64,000 nt of DNA from Hamadaea tsunoensis DSM 44101 (GCF_000428945.1 NZ_KE386822.1:247457-311456), one strand, 5' to 3'. Positions 7,563 to 16,984 are shown, counted from the first letter of the stretch. Notes: generated by a model from the letters alone, not told the origin. Program-made: numbers and translations.

Positions 7563-8219
7563 TTACGACTTGGACCGCAGATAGGTGAGTACTGCCAGGA
7601 CGCGCCGGTTGGTGTCGTCGGTCGGCGGCAGGCCGAGCTTGGCCAGGATGTTGCCGACATGCTTGCCGACCGCCGCCTCGGTGACGAACAGCCGCTGCGC
7701 GATCGCCGCGTTCGAATGCCCCTCCGCCACCAGCTCCAGCACTTCGAGCTCGCGGCCCGACAGGGCGGCCAGCGGATCGGCGGAGCCGCGCAGGAGGCGG
7801 CGGACGACCTCGGGGTCGACGACCGTGCCGCCGCCGGTCACCGTCCGCAGCGCCGCGGCGAAGTCCGCCACGTCCACCACCCGGTCCTTGAGCAGGTAGC
7901 CCACCCCGCGGCCGTCGCCCGAGTCGAGCAGCGCCGCCGCGTACTCCGCCTGCACGAACTGGCTCAGGACCACGACCGCCAGCCCCGGGTACGCGCCGCG
8001 CAGCGCCACCGCCGCCCGCAGCCCCTCGTCCGACTGGCCGGGCGGCATCCGGATGTCGGTCACGACCAGTTCGGGCCGGTGCTCGGCCACGGCCGCGGTG
8101 AGCTCCTCGGCGTCGCCGACGCTGGCCACGACCTCGAAGCCGAACCGGGACAGCAGGCTCGCCAGTCCTTCGCGCAGCAGTACGCCGTCCTCCGCCAGTA
8201 CCGTTCGCGTCACTCGCAT
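7563..8219 (-). CDS. NarL/LuxR-type response regulator (first pair)
   Basis: The 218-residue protein has a receiver domain with the acidic start TVLAEDGVLLREGL, phospho-acceptor Asp in VVTDIRMPPG, and the Lys in YLLKDRV. A C-terminal LuxR helix-turn-helix follows (LSGRELEVLELVAEGHSNAAIAQ; VTEAAVGKHVGNI). It should bind DNA when phosphorylated by the kinase encoded directly upstream; the two genes overlap by 10 bp, so they are translationally coupled. The regulated genes are not evident. Confidence 0.9.
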   Translation of the reverse strand: MRVTRTVLAEDGVLLREGLASLLSRFGFEVVASVGDAEELTAAVAEHRPELVVTDIRMPPGQSDEGLRAAVALRGAYPGLAVVVLSQFVQAEYAAALLDSGDGRGVGYLLKDRVVDVADFAAALRTVTGGGTVVDPEVVRRLLRGSADPLAALSGRELEVLELVAEGHSNAAIAQRLFVTEAAVGKHVGNILAKLGLPPTDDTNRRVLAVLTYLRSKS

Positions 8220-9439
8220 GGCAGCTCCACGCGTACGAGCGTAGGGCCGCCGACGGGCGAGGAGAGCAGGAGGCGGCCACCGACCGCGCCCACCCGGTCG
8301 GCGAGGCCGACGAGCCCGGTGCCGCGCGCGGGGTCGGCGCCGCCGCGGCCGTCGTCGCGGACCTCGACGGCCAGGAGCCGGCCGCGGCGGGTGACCGAGA
8401 GGTCGATCCGGGTGGCACCGGCGTGCTTGGCGACGTTGGCGAGGGCCTCGGAGACGGCGAAGTACGCGGCGCCCTCGACCCGCTCCGGCAGTCGGCCGAC
8501 GTCGGTCACGAGGTGGACCGGGATGGCCGACTGGTCGGCGAGTTCCCGCAGCGCGCCGGGCAGCCCGAGATCGGTGAGGCTCTGCGGCCGGATCCCGACG
8601 ACGAGATCGCGCAGCACGACCATGAGCTGCTTGGCCTGCTCGTGGGCCTGGGCGAGCGGCGCCGCCGCCGGGGAGTCGGCCGGCACGTCCAGCCGGGCGA
8701 GCCCGATCTGCAGGGTGAGGCTGGTCAGCCGGTGCTGCGCCCCGTCGTGCAGGTCGCGCTCGATCCGCCGCCGCTCCGCCTCGTACGCGTCCACCAGCCG
8801 CGCCCGCGACCGGCTGACCTCCCGCAGTTCGGCCGAGCCGTCCCCGGTGAGCAGCGCCCGCGTGACCATCCCCTGGACGGCGCCGAACATCCCCGCGACG
8901 TAGAGCAGGACCGGCAGCATGAGGACGCCGGCGATCGCGTACGGGATCGTCTCCCGGACGGTGTGGACCTCGGTGACGCCCAGCGCCATGCCGGGTGGGT
9001 GCACGACGAACGGGCTGGCGATGAAGGAGACGGCGAGCAGGGCCAGCAGCGCGTACGCGAAGTACGCGAAAGGCACGACGACGGCGAGGAACAGCAGGTA
9101 GAGGACCTGCAGAACGCGGTTGCGATGGGCCGCGACGGGCCGGTCGTCGATCATGGCGAGCCGGCGCCGCTCGACGGCCGCCAGGAAGATCGCCGCCGGT
9201 ACGCCGATCAGCCCCGCGAACACGACACTCACCAGGACGAGGTACGCCTTGACGGCCGTGATCGGCTTGCCGTCGACGGCGTCGCGGACGACCGCGTAGA
9301 CGGGCAGCGCGAACAGGGACAGGGTGCCGCCCAGGACCATGCTGAGCGGCACGGTCGACACGAGGTACGCGACCGCGCGCCACGGCCAGACGGTGATCAG
9401 GTATCGGCGCGATGCCAGCGCCGGGAGCAGGTAGGACAC
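8210..9439 (-). CDS. NarL-type sensor histidine kinase (first pair)
   Basis: The 409-residue protein has five or six predicted membrane helices in residues 1-190, then a HisKA_3 dimerisation segment (RRRIERDLHDGAQHRL, with the phospho-His in DLHDG). A HATPase domain follows (SEALANVAKHAGA, VRDDGRGGADP, GTGLVGLADRV). No extracellular sensor domain is visible, so the signal is likely sensed in or at the membrane. It overlaps the response-regulator start, forming a classic operon pair. Confidence 0.9.
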   Translation of the reverse strand: MSYLLPALASRRYLITVWPWRAVAYLVSTVPLSMVLGGTLSLFALPVYAVVRDAVDGKPITAVKAYLVLVSVVFAGLIGVPAAIFLAAVERRRLAMIDDRPVAAHRNRVLQVLYLLFLAVVVPFAYFAYALLALLAVSFIASPFVVHPPGMALGVTEVHTVRETIPYAIAGVLMLPVLLYVAGMFGAVQGMVTRALLTGDGSAELREVSRSRARLVDAYEAERRRIERDLHDGAQHRLTSLTLQIGLARLDVPADSPAAAPLAQAHEQAKQLMVVLRDLVVGIRPQSLTDLGLPGALRELADQSAIPVHLVTDVGRLPERVEGAAYFAVSEALANVAKHAGATRIDLSVTRRGRLLAVEVRDDGRGGADPARGTGLVGLADRVGAVGGRLLLSSPVGGPTLVRVELPCE

Positions 9440-9574
9440 GCCGAAGACGGTATCCGCGGCGACCCGGGGCGGCCCAGCCGTCCACTATCACCTTCCGGCA
9501 CCGGCTATCCCCACGCCGAGAAGTAGGGCTAGCCGTAGTGCGCCGGACCCGGTCGGCCGGGTTCGATCGTAGGC

Positions 9575-9676
9575 ATGTGGTTGCTGTCGTTCGTGGGATG
9601 GAGCGGGATCGGGACGGTCCTGCTGGGCGCCGCTCTGGTGGTGGTCTGCATCGCCGCCCGCATCACGACGAGATAA
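9575..9676 (+). CDS. possible 33-residue single-span membrane peptide
   Basis: An ATG at 9575 opens a 33-codon frame, MWLLSFVGWSGIGTVLLGAA followed by LVVVCIAARITTR. This is one hydrophobic helix with a positively charged tail, as in real small membrane proteins. It sits alone between two leftward genes and has no strong ribosome site, so it may be fortuitous. Function unknown. Confidence 0.35.
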   Translation: MWLLSFVGWSGIGTVLLGAALVVVCIAARITTR

Positions 9677-9691
9677 GGGCGGGACAAGGGT

Positions 9692-10372
9692 TCAGCCGGG
9701 TTCTCCGACGAGGGAGAGCACGTGCTCCAGGCCGCGCGGACCGGTCCTCGACGGCCGGGGCAGCAGGAACACGCACATCCCGGCCCCCACCGCCCCCGAG
9801 TCCGTGAGCGGGTTGTCGCCGACCATCAGCGTCCGGGCCGGATCCGCGCCGAGGTGCGTACAGGCGGTGAGGAAGCAGGACGCGGCCGGCTTGCAGACGC
9901 CGTGTTCGAACGACATGACGACCGTGTCCACCCACGGGGACAGGCCCAGCCGGTCGAGCGCCGGGCGCAGGTCGAAGCCCGTGTCGCTGACGATCCCCAC
10001 CGGCAGACCCCGGTGCCGCAGGGTTTTCAGTGTCGTCAGGGTGTCCGGGAACGCCTCCCAGGACTCGGCGCTGACCGTGCGCGCGTACAGGGCGTCGGAC
10101 AGGCCGGGGTGCAGATCGTCGCAGCCGGCCTCGGCGTACAGCGCCGTCCACACCTCGCGGTGCCGGTCCGCGGCGAGGTCGCGGCCCTTGGCCAGTTCCT
10201 CCGCGGTGCTGCTGCGGGCCAGCACCCGGCCCCAGACGTCGCTCACCTTGCCCGGATCGATCGGATCCGCGCCCAGGTCCGCGGCGGCGCCGTGGAGCAG
10301 TTGCTCACCGCTGCCCGACAGGCGGATCAGCGTGTCACCCGCGTCGAAGAGCACAGCCTCGAACCTGCTCAC
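9692..10372 (-). CDS. HAD-superfamily hydrolase (phosphatase)
   Basis: The 226-residue protein has HAD motif I in AVLFDAGDTLI (DxGDT variant, second Asp replaced by Gly), motif II in GIVSDTGF, the Lys of motif III in HGVCKPAASCF, and motif IV in LMVGDNPLTD. An alpha-helical cap lies between. The enzyme probably dephosphorylates a small metabolite. DAGDT in place of DxDGT is common among haloacid-dehalogenase-like phosphatases. It lies 22 bp after the CDP-alcohol transferase gene in the same orientation, so a role in the same envelope or lipid pathway is plausible (inference). Confidence 0.82.
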   Translation of the reverse strand: MSRFEAVLFDAGDTLIRLSGSGEQLLHGAAADLGADPIDPGKVSDVWGRVLARSSTAEELAKGRDLAADRHREVWTALYAEAGCDDLHPGLSDALYARTVSAESWEAFPDTLTTLKTLRHRGLPVGIVSDTGFDLRPALDRLGLSPWVDTVVMSFEHGVCKPAASCFLTACTHLGADPARTLMVGDNPLTDSGAVGAGMCVFLLPRPSRTGPRGLEHVLSLVGEPG

Positions 10373-10394
10373 AGAACCCCTCTTCCCGTACGCG

Positions 10395-11120
10395 TCACCG
10401 GTGCGCCCCCGTGAGTACCGGCGGTGCCGAGACGGGCGCGGTCGACGGCACGACCCGGTGACGGAACTGCCACACGACGTCCCGGCCGAACGACTCGACG
10501 AGCAGCCCGAGCGCTCCTAGGACGGCCACCGCCGTCACCGCCCGAGGCAGCACCCCGGCCGCCGCCACGGCGAGCACGATCCCCTGGACCGCCGCCACGA
10601 CCTTCCGCCAGTACCGGGGCGGCACCGGGCTCGCCAGCCAGGCGAATACCCAGGATGCGGCCACGTACGCGTACCGCATCAGGCCGATCGCCAGCGGCCA
10701 CCAGCCCAGGGCGTGGGTCGCGTACGCGCTGAGGATGAGGATGAGAGCCGCGTCGGTCTCCATGTCGAACCGGGCCCCGTGCGCCGACACCGTACGCGTG
10801 CCCCGCGCGACCCGCCCGTCCACGGCGTCGAGGACGAGGGCGACGGCCGCCAGCGCGGTGAACAGGACGACCGGGACGGCGCGGGCGAACGACGCGGCGG
10901 TGAGCGCCGCGACCCCGCTGCCCAGCACGGCCCGGGAGAGGGTGACCCAGTCGGCGGGCCGGAAGTCGGTGTGCCCGGCCTTCAGCAGGCAGCCGCAGAG
11001 CACCGCACCGTACGCGAGCCCGGCCGCCCAGCCGGCGGCTCCCAGCTCGGTGGTGGTGGCGAGCAGCGTCGTGAGCGCGACGGCTCCCAGAAGCCCGAGT
11101 ACCGGTCCCGACCGGAACAT
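10395..11120 (-). CDS. CDP-alcohol phosphatidyltransferase family protein
   Basis: The 241-residue membrane protein contains the CDP-alcohol phosphotransferase signature, DG-x2-AR-x8-G-x3-D-x3-D, read here across LDAVDGRVARG, SAHGARF and DMETDA. About six membrane helices surround it. Such enzymes join a CDP-activated alcohol to an acceptor alcohol at the membrane. The ATG at 11120 is preferred because GGAGTGAGG lies just upstream; a longer frame starts at 11147 without a ribosome site. It is divergent from the dehydrogenase/PTPS/glycosyltransferase/flippase operon and probably belongs to the same pathway. Confidence 0.85.
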   Translation of the reverse strand: MFRSGPVLGLLGAVALTTLLATTTELGAAGWAAGLAYGAVLCGCLLKAGHTDFRPADWVTLSRAVLGSGVAALTAASFARAVPVVLFTALAAVALVLDAVDGRVARGTRTVSAHGARFDMETDAALILILSAYATHALGWWPLAIGLMRYAYVAASWVFAWLASPVPPRYWRKVVAAVQGIVLAVAAAGVLPRAVTAVAVLGALGLLVESFGRDVVWQFRHRVVPSTAPVSAPPVLTGAHR

Positions 11121-11259
11121 ACGCCTCACTCCGCCTCTGCTGGCCATGACCCGACATCAGCTGAATATCCGAAAACAAACCCTAAACGGGGTAACAGCCC
11201 ATGTATTGGAGAATGCATACTATGACGGTTCTGTCCGGCCGGCGGGAAGGCGAGGTCCC

Positions 11260-12219
11260 ATGGCACGCTCGTTCTGGGTCGCCGCCGCGGGCGTCGGAGA
11301 GATCCGCACAGAGGTAATACCGGCACCCGGTCCCGGCGAGATTCAGGTCCGCAGTCTTTTCTCCGCCGTCAGCCGTGGCACGGAGACCCTCGTCTTCCGC
11401 GGTGAGGTCCCGCCCTCGCAGTACGCGGTCATGCGCGCGCCGTTCCAGGAGGGCGACTTCCCGGCCCCGGTCAAGTACGGCTACCTCAACGTCGGCGTGG
11501 TCGAGGCCGGGGATCCCGAGTGGCTCGGGCAGACCGTGTTCTGCCTGCATCCGCACCAGACCGAGTACGTCGTGCCGGCGAGTGCGGCGGTACGCGTACC
11601 GCAGGGGGTGCCGGCCCGGCGGGCGGTGCTGGCCGGCACCGTCGAGACCGCGGTGAACGCCGCCTGGGACGCGGCCCCGCTCATCGGCGACCGGATCACC
11701 GTCGTCGGGGCGGGGATGGTCGGCTGCTGCGTGGCCCGCGTCCTCGCCGGCATCCCGGGAACCGACGTGGAACTCGTGGACGTGGACGGCAGCCGGGCGG
11801 ACACGGCCGCGGCGCTCGGCGTACGCTTCGCCGCGCCGGCGACGGCCACCGGTGGACGGGATCTCGTCGTGCACGCGAGCGCCTCGGCGGCCGGCCTGAA
11901 CCTGGCGCTCGGCCTGGCCCGTACCGAGGGCACCGTCCTCGAACTGAGCTGGTACGGCGACCGCGAGGTCGGCATCCGGCTGGGCGAGTCGTTCCACTCC
12001 GGACGGTTGACGGTCCGGGCCAGCCAGGTCGGCCGGATCGCCCCCGCCCGCCGGGACGCCCGCACGTACGCCGACCGGCTCGGGCTGGCGCTGGAACTGC
12101 TGCGGGACCCGGCGTACGACGCGCTCATCACCGGCGAGTCGCCCTTCGACGAACTGCCCGCGGTCCTGCGGTCGCTGGCCGCCGGCCGCCCGGCCTTGGC
12201 CCATCTGATCAGATACTGA
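11260..12219 (+). CDS. zinc-type alcohol dehydrogenase-like oxidoreductase (MDR family)
   Basis: The 319-residue protein has a GroES-like first half (VIPAPGPGEIQVRS, AVSRGTETLVFRG) and a Rossmann half (ITVVGAGMVGCCVARVL). It lacks the usual Cys/His catalytic-zinc cluster of classical alcohol dehydrogenases: SRGTE replaces the CGTD-type ligand segment. Zinc dependence is therefore doubtful. The ATG at 11260 follows GGGAAGGCGAGG. It begins an operon with a PTPS-like protein, glycosyltransferase and flippase-phosphatase fusion, so it likely oxidises or reduces a biosynthetic sugar or pterin-like intermediate (inference). Confidence 0.75.
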   Translation: MARSFWVAAAGVGEIRTEVIPAPGPGEIQVRSLFSAVSRGTETLVFRGEVPPSQYAVMRAPFQEGDFPAPVKYGYLNVGVVEAGDPEWLGQTVFCLHPHQTEYVVPASAAVRVPQGVPARRAVLAGTVETAVNAAWDAAPLIGDRITVVGAGMVGCCVARVLAGIPGTDVELVDVDGSRADTAAALGVRFAAPATATGGRDLVVHASASAAGLNLALGLARTEGTVLELSWYGDREVGIRLGESFHSGRLTVRASQVGRIAPARRDARTYADRLGLALELLRDPAYDALITGESPFDELPAVLRSLAAGRPALAHLIRY

Positions 12220-12252
12220 CCCGGATACCGAGCTGGATCTCGAGGAGGAACC

Positions 12253-12651
12253 GTGTACAGCGTGACCGTCCGCGACCACATGATGATCGCCCACAGCTTC
12301 CGGGGTGCGGTGTTCGGCCCGGCGCAGGCGCTGCACGGCGCCACGTTCGTCGTCGACGCCACCTTCAAGCGCCCCGAACTGGACGCGGACGACATCGTCG
12401 TGGACATCGCGCTGGCCACCGAGCAGTTGCGGGCGGTGCTCGGCGCGTTCAACCTGCGCAACCTCGACGAGCTGCTGGAGTTCCAGGGCGTGAACACCAC
12501 GACCGAGCGCCTCGCCCAGGTCATCGCGGACCGGCTGGCCGACGCCGTCGCGGACGGGCGGCTCGGCCCGAACGCGGACGGGCTCAGCGGGATCGTGGTC
12601 ACCCTGCACGAATCGCACATCGCCTGGGCCGGCTACGAGCGGTCGTTGTGA
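12253..12651 (+). CDS. 6-pyruvoyl-tetrahydropterin synthase/QueD-like protein
   Basis: The 132-residue protein matches the PTPS/QueD T-fold: [11 protein letters not shown] near the N-terminus, [22 protein letters not shown] and the C-terminal [11 protein letters not shown]. In typical enzymes the second zinc motif is HGHxF; here it is HGATF, so one zinc ligand is missing while the first His and the C-terminal Glu remain. The substrate may therefore differ from dihydroneopterin triphosphate. Translation starts at GTG with AGGAGGAA upstream. It lies 33 bp after the dehydrogenase and overlaps the glycosyltransferase start by 4 bp (GTGA), indicating tight coupling. Confidence 0.8.
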   Translation: MYSVTVRDHMMIAHSFRGAVFGPAQALHGATFVVDATFKRPELDADDIVVDIALATEQLRAVLGAFNLRNLDELLEFQGVNTTTERLAQVIADRLADAVADGRLGPNADGLSGIVVTLHESHIAWAGYERSL

Positions 12652-13682
12652 GTCTCACCGTCCACTTCGTACTCCCGGGGGACATCGACGATCCGCTGAG
12701 CCCGAGCGGCGGCAACACCTACGACCGCCGCGTGGCCGACGGCCTGCCCGGCCTGGGCTGGCAGGTGCGCGAACACCCGGTCCCCGGCGCCTGGCCGCTG
12801 CCCTCGGCCGCGGACCGCGCGGCCCTGCGCACCGTCCTGAGTGGAATTACCGACGGCGGGACCGTGCTGGTCGACGGGCTGGTCGCCACCACCGTCCCCG
12901 AGATCCTCGCCGCCGAGGCGTCCCGGCTCCGGCTCGTCGTCCTCATGCACATGCCGTTCGCCAACGCCCGCGAGGAGCGGGCCCTCGGGTGCGCGGCCGC
13001 CGTCGTCGCCACCAGCGAGTGGACACGGCACGAGCTCATCCGCCTGTACGCGTTGCCGCCCGCCCTGATCCACGTGGCCCGCCCCGGCACCGACCCGGCC
13101 GCCGAGGCGGTCCCGCGGGAGGCCGGTTCCCGGCTGCTCTGCGTGGCGGCGGTGACGCCGAACAAGGGCCACGACATCCTGGTCTCGGCGCTGGCCGCGC
13201 TGGCCGGTGAGGACTGGACCTGCGTCTGCGCCGGTTCGCTGACCAAGGACGCGGCGTACGCGGACGCGCTTCGTGACCGCGTCGCCGCGCTCGGCCTGGC
13301 CGAGCGGATCCTGTTCACCGGAGCCCGTGTCGGCGCGGATCTGGAGACCGCGTACCTGGAGGCGGACCTGCTCGTCCTGCCGTCGCGGGGGGAGACCTAC
13401 GGGATGGTCGTCGCCGAGGCGCTGGCGCACGGCGTACCGGTGGTGGCGACCGATGTCGGCGGCGTCCCCGAGGCCCTCGGCGGTACGCCCGCGCGGCGTC
13501 CCGGGCTGCTCGTCCCGCCGGACGATCCCGGGCGCCTCGCCGGGGCCCTGCGCGACTGGCTGGCCGACCCCGGGCTGCGGGCCGCCCTGCGCCGCGCCGC
13601 CCTCGACCGGCGCCCCGACCTGCCGGGCTGGCCGGAAACGACCCGCCGGATAGCGGAAGCTCTGATCGGGGTACGCGGTTGA
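12648..13682 (+). CDS. GT4-type glycosyltransferase
   Basis: The 344-residue protein has a GT-B fold with N-terminal [12 protein letters not shown], middle VARPGTDP and [16 protein letters not shown]. The C-terminal retaining motif [21 protein letters not shown] corresponds to the EX7E nucleotide-sugar site. It should transfer a sugar from a nucleotide donor to a lipid or cyclic acceptor at the cytoplasmic face. It starts at GTG overlapping the PTPS stop (GTGA) and ends overlapping the TTG start of the next gene, so the four genes form one translationally coupled operon. Confidence 0.88.
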   Translation: MSLTVHFVLPGDIDDPLSPSGGNTYDRRVADGLPGLGWQVREHPVPGAWPLPSAADRAALRTVLSGITDGGTVLVDGLVATTVPEILAAEASRLRLVVLMHMPFANAREERALGCAAAVVATSEWTRHELIRLYALPPALIHVARPGTDPAAEAVPREAGSRLLCVAAVTPNKGHDILVSALAALAGEDWTCVCAGSLTKDAAYADALRDRVAALGLAERILFTGARVGADLETAYLEADLLVLPSRGETYGMVVAEALAHGVPVVATDVGGVPEALGGTPARRPGLLVPPDDPGRLAGALRDWLADPGLRAALRRAALDRRPDLPGWPETTRRIAEALIGVRG

Positions 13683-16267
13683 GAACAGATGTGACCTGGA
13701 AGTGGGTACGCCTCCTCGGCGGCCTGGCGATCCTGGCGCTGCTCGTCTGGCGGGTGGGCAGCGGACCGTTCCTCGACGGCGTCCGCGTCATCGGGATCGG
13801 GGCACTGCTCGCCGCGTTCGGGATCGGCGTCCTGACCACGATCGGGAGCGCCTGGCGCTGGCGGCTGGTCGCCGGCGGCCTCGGCACCCGGCTGCCGCTC
13901 GGCCCGGCGGTCGCGGCGTACTACCGCTCCCAGTTCCTCAACACGACCCTGCCCGGCGGCGTGGTCGGCGACGTGCACCGGGCCGTCCGCCACGGCCGTG
14001 AGGTCGGCGACGTCGGCCTCGGCGTACGCGCGGTGGTGCTGGAACGCTTCTCGGGCCAGGCGGTGCAGGTGGTGCTCGCCGCCGTGGTCCTGACCGCGCT
14101 GCCGTCCCCGGTGCACGGGCGGATGCCCTACGTGCTGGCCGCCTGTGCGCTCACCGGGGTACTGCTCGCACTACTCGTGCACTACTCGCCCCGGCTGGCC
14201 GGGCCGTTCCGCATGATCGGGGCGACCGTGCGGGACGGGCTGCTCACCCGGCGCGCCTGGATCGGCGTCGGACTGGCGAGCGCCGCGATCGTGGTCGGTC
14301 ACGGGGCCACGTTCGTGCTGGCCGCGCGTACCGCCGGATTGACGGCGTCGCTGACGGTGCTCGTGCCGCTGACGTTGCTGGTGCTGCTGGCGATGGCGGT
14401 GCCCCTGAACATCGCGGGCTGGGGGCCGCGCGAGGGCGTGGCCGCGTGGGCCTTCGCGGCCGCCGGGCTGACCGCGGCGCAGGGCGTGTCGACGGCGGTG
14501 ACGTACGGCGTGCTGGTGCTCGCGGCGAGCCTGCCGGGCGCGGGCGTGCTGGGCTACCAGTGGTGGCGGCAGCGGGTCTCCCCGGCCGCGCCCGACCCCT
14601 CGCCGGCCGGTCAGTCTGTGGATCCGCCTGCCGATCACACTGCGGATCAGCCCGCTCGTCTGTCTGGTGTGGACCGTGGCCGGTCGCCCCGGGGCTGGGT
14701 GACGGTGGTGGCCGTGGCCGCGCTGGTCGCCGCCCTGCTGCTGCCGGACGACCGGAACCTGCTGTCCCCGTGGACCTTCCTGCGCGTACCGGTCGAGGCG
14801 GTGGTCGCCGTCGCGCTGATGCTCGTGCTCCCGTCGCGGGCCCGCCGGCCGGTCGCGCTGGTTCTCGGCGGCGTGCTCGGCCTGCTCACCGTGGTCAAGG
14901 TCGTCGACATGGGCTTCCTCGCCGTCCTCGACCGGCCGTTCGACCCGGTCGCCGACTGGACCTTCCTCGGCGCGGGCGTCAACTACGTCGCCCGCGCGAT
15001 CGGCTGGCCGGGCGCCATCGCCCTCGCGATCGGCGCCGCCGCGCTGGCCCTCGCGGTCGTGGTCCTGCTCGCCCTCGCCGCCGCCCGCGTCCTTCCCCTG
15101 CTCCGGCCGTCCGCCTGGCGGGGCGTCGCCGTCGCCGCGGCCGCCTGGACGGTCCTGGCCCTCGTCGGCGCCCAGCTCGGCCCCGGCCTGCCGATCGCGG
15201 ACCGCACGACGTCCGTCCTCGCCTACGACCGGGTACGCGCCGCCGGGCAGACCGTGCACAACCACCAGACCTTCCCGGCCGAGGCGGCGAACGACGCGTT
15301 CAAGGACGTCCCCGGCAGCCGGCTGCTGCAAGGGTTGCGGGGCAAGGACGTCCTGCTCGTCTTCGTCGAGAGCTACGGCAAGGTCGCGCTGGAGGATCCG
15401 CTCATGGCCCCCGGCGTGGACAAGGTCCTGGCCGCCGGCGACACCGGCCTGGCCGCCGCCGGATACTCCGCCCGCAGCGGCTACCTCACCTCCGCCACGT
15501 ACGCCGGCGGCAGCTGGCTGGCCCACTCGACCCTCCAGTCCGGGATGTGGATCGACGGCCAGCAGCGGTACAACGACTTCACCGCCAGCGACCGGCTGAC
15601 CCTGAGCACGGCCTTCCACAAGGCGGGCTGGCACACGGTCTGCGTCTCGGCCGCCGACAACGGGCCCTGGCCGGAAGGCTCGGTCTACCACTACGACGAC
15701 TTCATCAACGTCGACGCCCTGCACTACCAGGGACCGAAGTTCGGCTACGCGGGCATCCCCGACCAGTACACGATGTCGACCTTCCAGCAGGACGAGCGTA
15801 CGCCCGGCCACGCACCGCTGTTCGCCGAGATCGATCTGATGTCCAGCCACTCCCCGTGGACACCGCTGCCCCGATCGATCCCGTGGAGCGCGGTGGGGGA
15901 CGGGAACGCGTACCACAGCCAGATCACCGGCCCGGTCTCCGACGGCCTCGGCCGCAGCTCCGCCCAGGTACGCACCGACTACGGCAAGACGATCGAGTAC
16001 TCCCTGTCGACGATGGTCTCCTACGTCCAGCAGTACGGGGACCCGAACCTCGTCGTGGTGATGCTGGGCGACCATCAGCCGGCGGAGCAGGTGTCCGGCC
16101 AGAACGCCAGCCGGGACGTGCCGATCACCATCATCTCCCAGGACGCGTCGGTGATGTCGCGAGTGGACGGTTGGGGGTGGAGCGCGGGTCTGCGACCGGC
16201 CCCGTCCGCTCCCGTCTGGAAGATGGACGCCTTCCGCGACCACTTCCTGAGCTCTTTCGCCCGCTGA
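13679..16267 (+). CDS. flippase-like (LPG synthase TM) domain fused to an alkaline-phosphatase-superfamily domain
   Basis: The 862-residue protein is a fusion. Residues 1-300 carry a lysylphosphatidylglycerol-synthase-TM/flippase-like membrane domain (RSQFLNTTLPGGVVGDVHRA, LNIAGWGPREG). A Pro/Asp-rich linker (about 300-335) follows, then further membrane helices. Residues about 540-862 form an extracytoplasmic sulfatase or phosphoglycerol-transferase-like domain (LVFVESYGKV, SGYLTSATYAGGSWLAHSTL, MLGDHQPA). The first part could move a lipid intermediate across the membrane and the second could transfer or remove a phospho-group outside. The TTG at 13679 overlaps the preceding stop; GTG at 13690 is an alternative start. 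It ends the operon. Confidence 0.8.
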   Translation: MRTDVTWKWVRLLGGLAILALLVWRVGSGPFLDGVRVIGIGALLAAFGIGVLTTIGSAWRWRLVAGGLGTRLPLGPAVAAYYRSQFLNTTLPGGVVGDVHRAVRHGREVGDVGLGVRAVVLERFSGQAVQVVLAAVVLTALPSPVHGRMPYVLAACALTGVLLALLVHYSPRLAGPFRMIGATVRDGLLTRRAWIGVGLASAAIVVGHGATFVLAARTAGLTASLTVLVPLTLLVLLAMAVPLNIAGWGPREGVAAWAFAAAGLTAAQGVSTAVTYGVLVLAASLPGAGVLGYQWWRQRVSPAAPDPSPAGQSVDPPADHTADQPARLSGVDRGRSPRGWVTVVAVAALVAALLLPDDRNLLSPWTFLRVPVEAVVAVALMLVLPSRARRPVALVLGGVLGLLTVVKVVDMGFLAVLDRPFDPVADWTFLGAGVNYVARAIGWPGAIALAIGAAALALAVVVLLALAAARVLPLLRPSAWRGVAVAAAAWTVLALVGAQLGPGLPIADRTTSVLAYDRVRAAGQTVHNHQTFPAEAANDAFKDVPGSRLLQGLRGKDVLLVFVESYGKVALEDPLMAPGVDKVLAAGDTGLAAAGYSARSGYLTSATYAGGSWLAHSTLQSGMWIDGQQRYNDFTASDRLTLSTAFHKAGWHTVCVSAADNGPWPEGSVYHYDDFINVDALHYQGPKFGYAGIPDQYTMSTFQQDERTPGHAPLFAEIDLMSSHSPWTPLPRSIPWSAVGDGNAYHSQITGPVSDGLGRSSAQVRTDYGKTIEYSLSTMVSYVQQYGDPNLVVVMLGDHQPAEQVSGQNASRDVPITIISQDASVMSRVDGWGWSAGLRPAPSAPVWKMDAFRDHFLSSFAR

Positions 16268-16281
16268 TTCAGGACGACGGC

Positions 16282-16824
16282 TCAGGACGCCGGTGACCAG
16301 GGGCGCGCAGGCGCGTGGCGCAGCATCCAGGTCCGCACGGGATGCTCGATGAACCGGCGGCGCTGGCCTGCCAGGCCGGCGTCCTGGGGCTGGTCGCCGT
16401 CGGCGAGCAGCTCGGCGAGTTCCCGTGCGATGTGGTTGTCGTAGTCCGACAGCATCGCCGTCGCCTCCGGGTCGCGCTGCGCCTGCTCGTGAGTGCGCCG
16501 ACGGGCGATCGCCTGGGCCCATGCGCTCACCTCGCAGCCCGCGTGATGGCCGGCCAGGTGCCACATCTCCACGAAGACACCGGTGGTGACGAGCTCGGCC
16601 AGGCCCGCGTCACCACCGGTGAGACGCCAGGCGTACGCGCGGATCTTGGGCAGGAGAATGCCGTACAGCGCGGCGAAGGCGACGGTGTCGCCCCGGGAGG
16701 TCCTGGCCACCAACTGGGCCAATACGCCGTCGCCGACGGCCATCGCACCATGCCGAACCGGCCTGACGCCGCGCTTGCGGACGGGAACGGGAACGGGGCT
16801 GTCCGGGACCGACCTTTCCGCCAT
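16282..16824 (-). CDS. sigma-70 region-2-like protein without region 4
   Basis: The 180-residue protein contains a segment resembling ECF sigma region 2 (VAFAALYGILLPKIRAYAW, LVTTGVFVEMWHLA, SAWAQAIARRRTHEQAQ). After it there is only a charged tail (DYDNHIARELAELL, RRRFIEHPVRTWM) and no region-4 helix-turn-helix. It may be a truncated or repurposed sigma-like regulator. The ATG at 16824 has GGAGGAG upstream; the frame continues 28 codons further. The 3' end carries two 13-bp CTCAGGACG-type units (16268-16293) that include its stop codon. Function unassigned. Confidence 0.55.
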   Translation of the reverse strand: MAERSVPDSPVPVPVRKRGVRPVRHGAMAVGDGVLAQLVARTSRGDTVAFAALYGILLPKIRAYAWRLTGGDAGLAELVTTGVFVEMWHLAGHHAGCEVSAWAQAIARRRTHEQAQRDPEATAMLSDYDNHIARELAELLADGDQPQDAGLAGQRRRFIEHPVRTWMLRHAPARPWSPAS

Positions 16825-16984
16825 CACGAGACACTCCTCCGGACGACCTTCGCCAAGGCCGCCGGGGTCTGGGGCGGGCCACGCACGGTGACGCGCTCGC
16901 AACGACACGCGGGGGAGCGCAGTGTGGTGTCGACATCATACATGACCGGCGTCGATATATGTCCGGCATCGACCTCTGGCCCAT

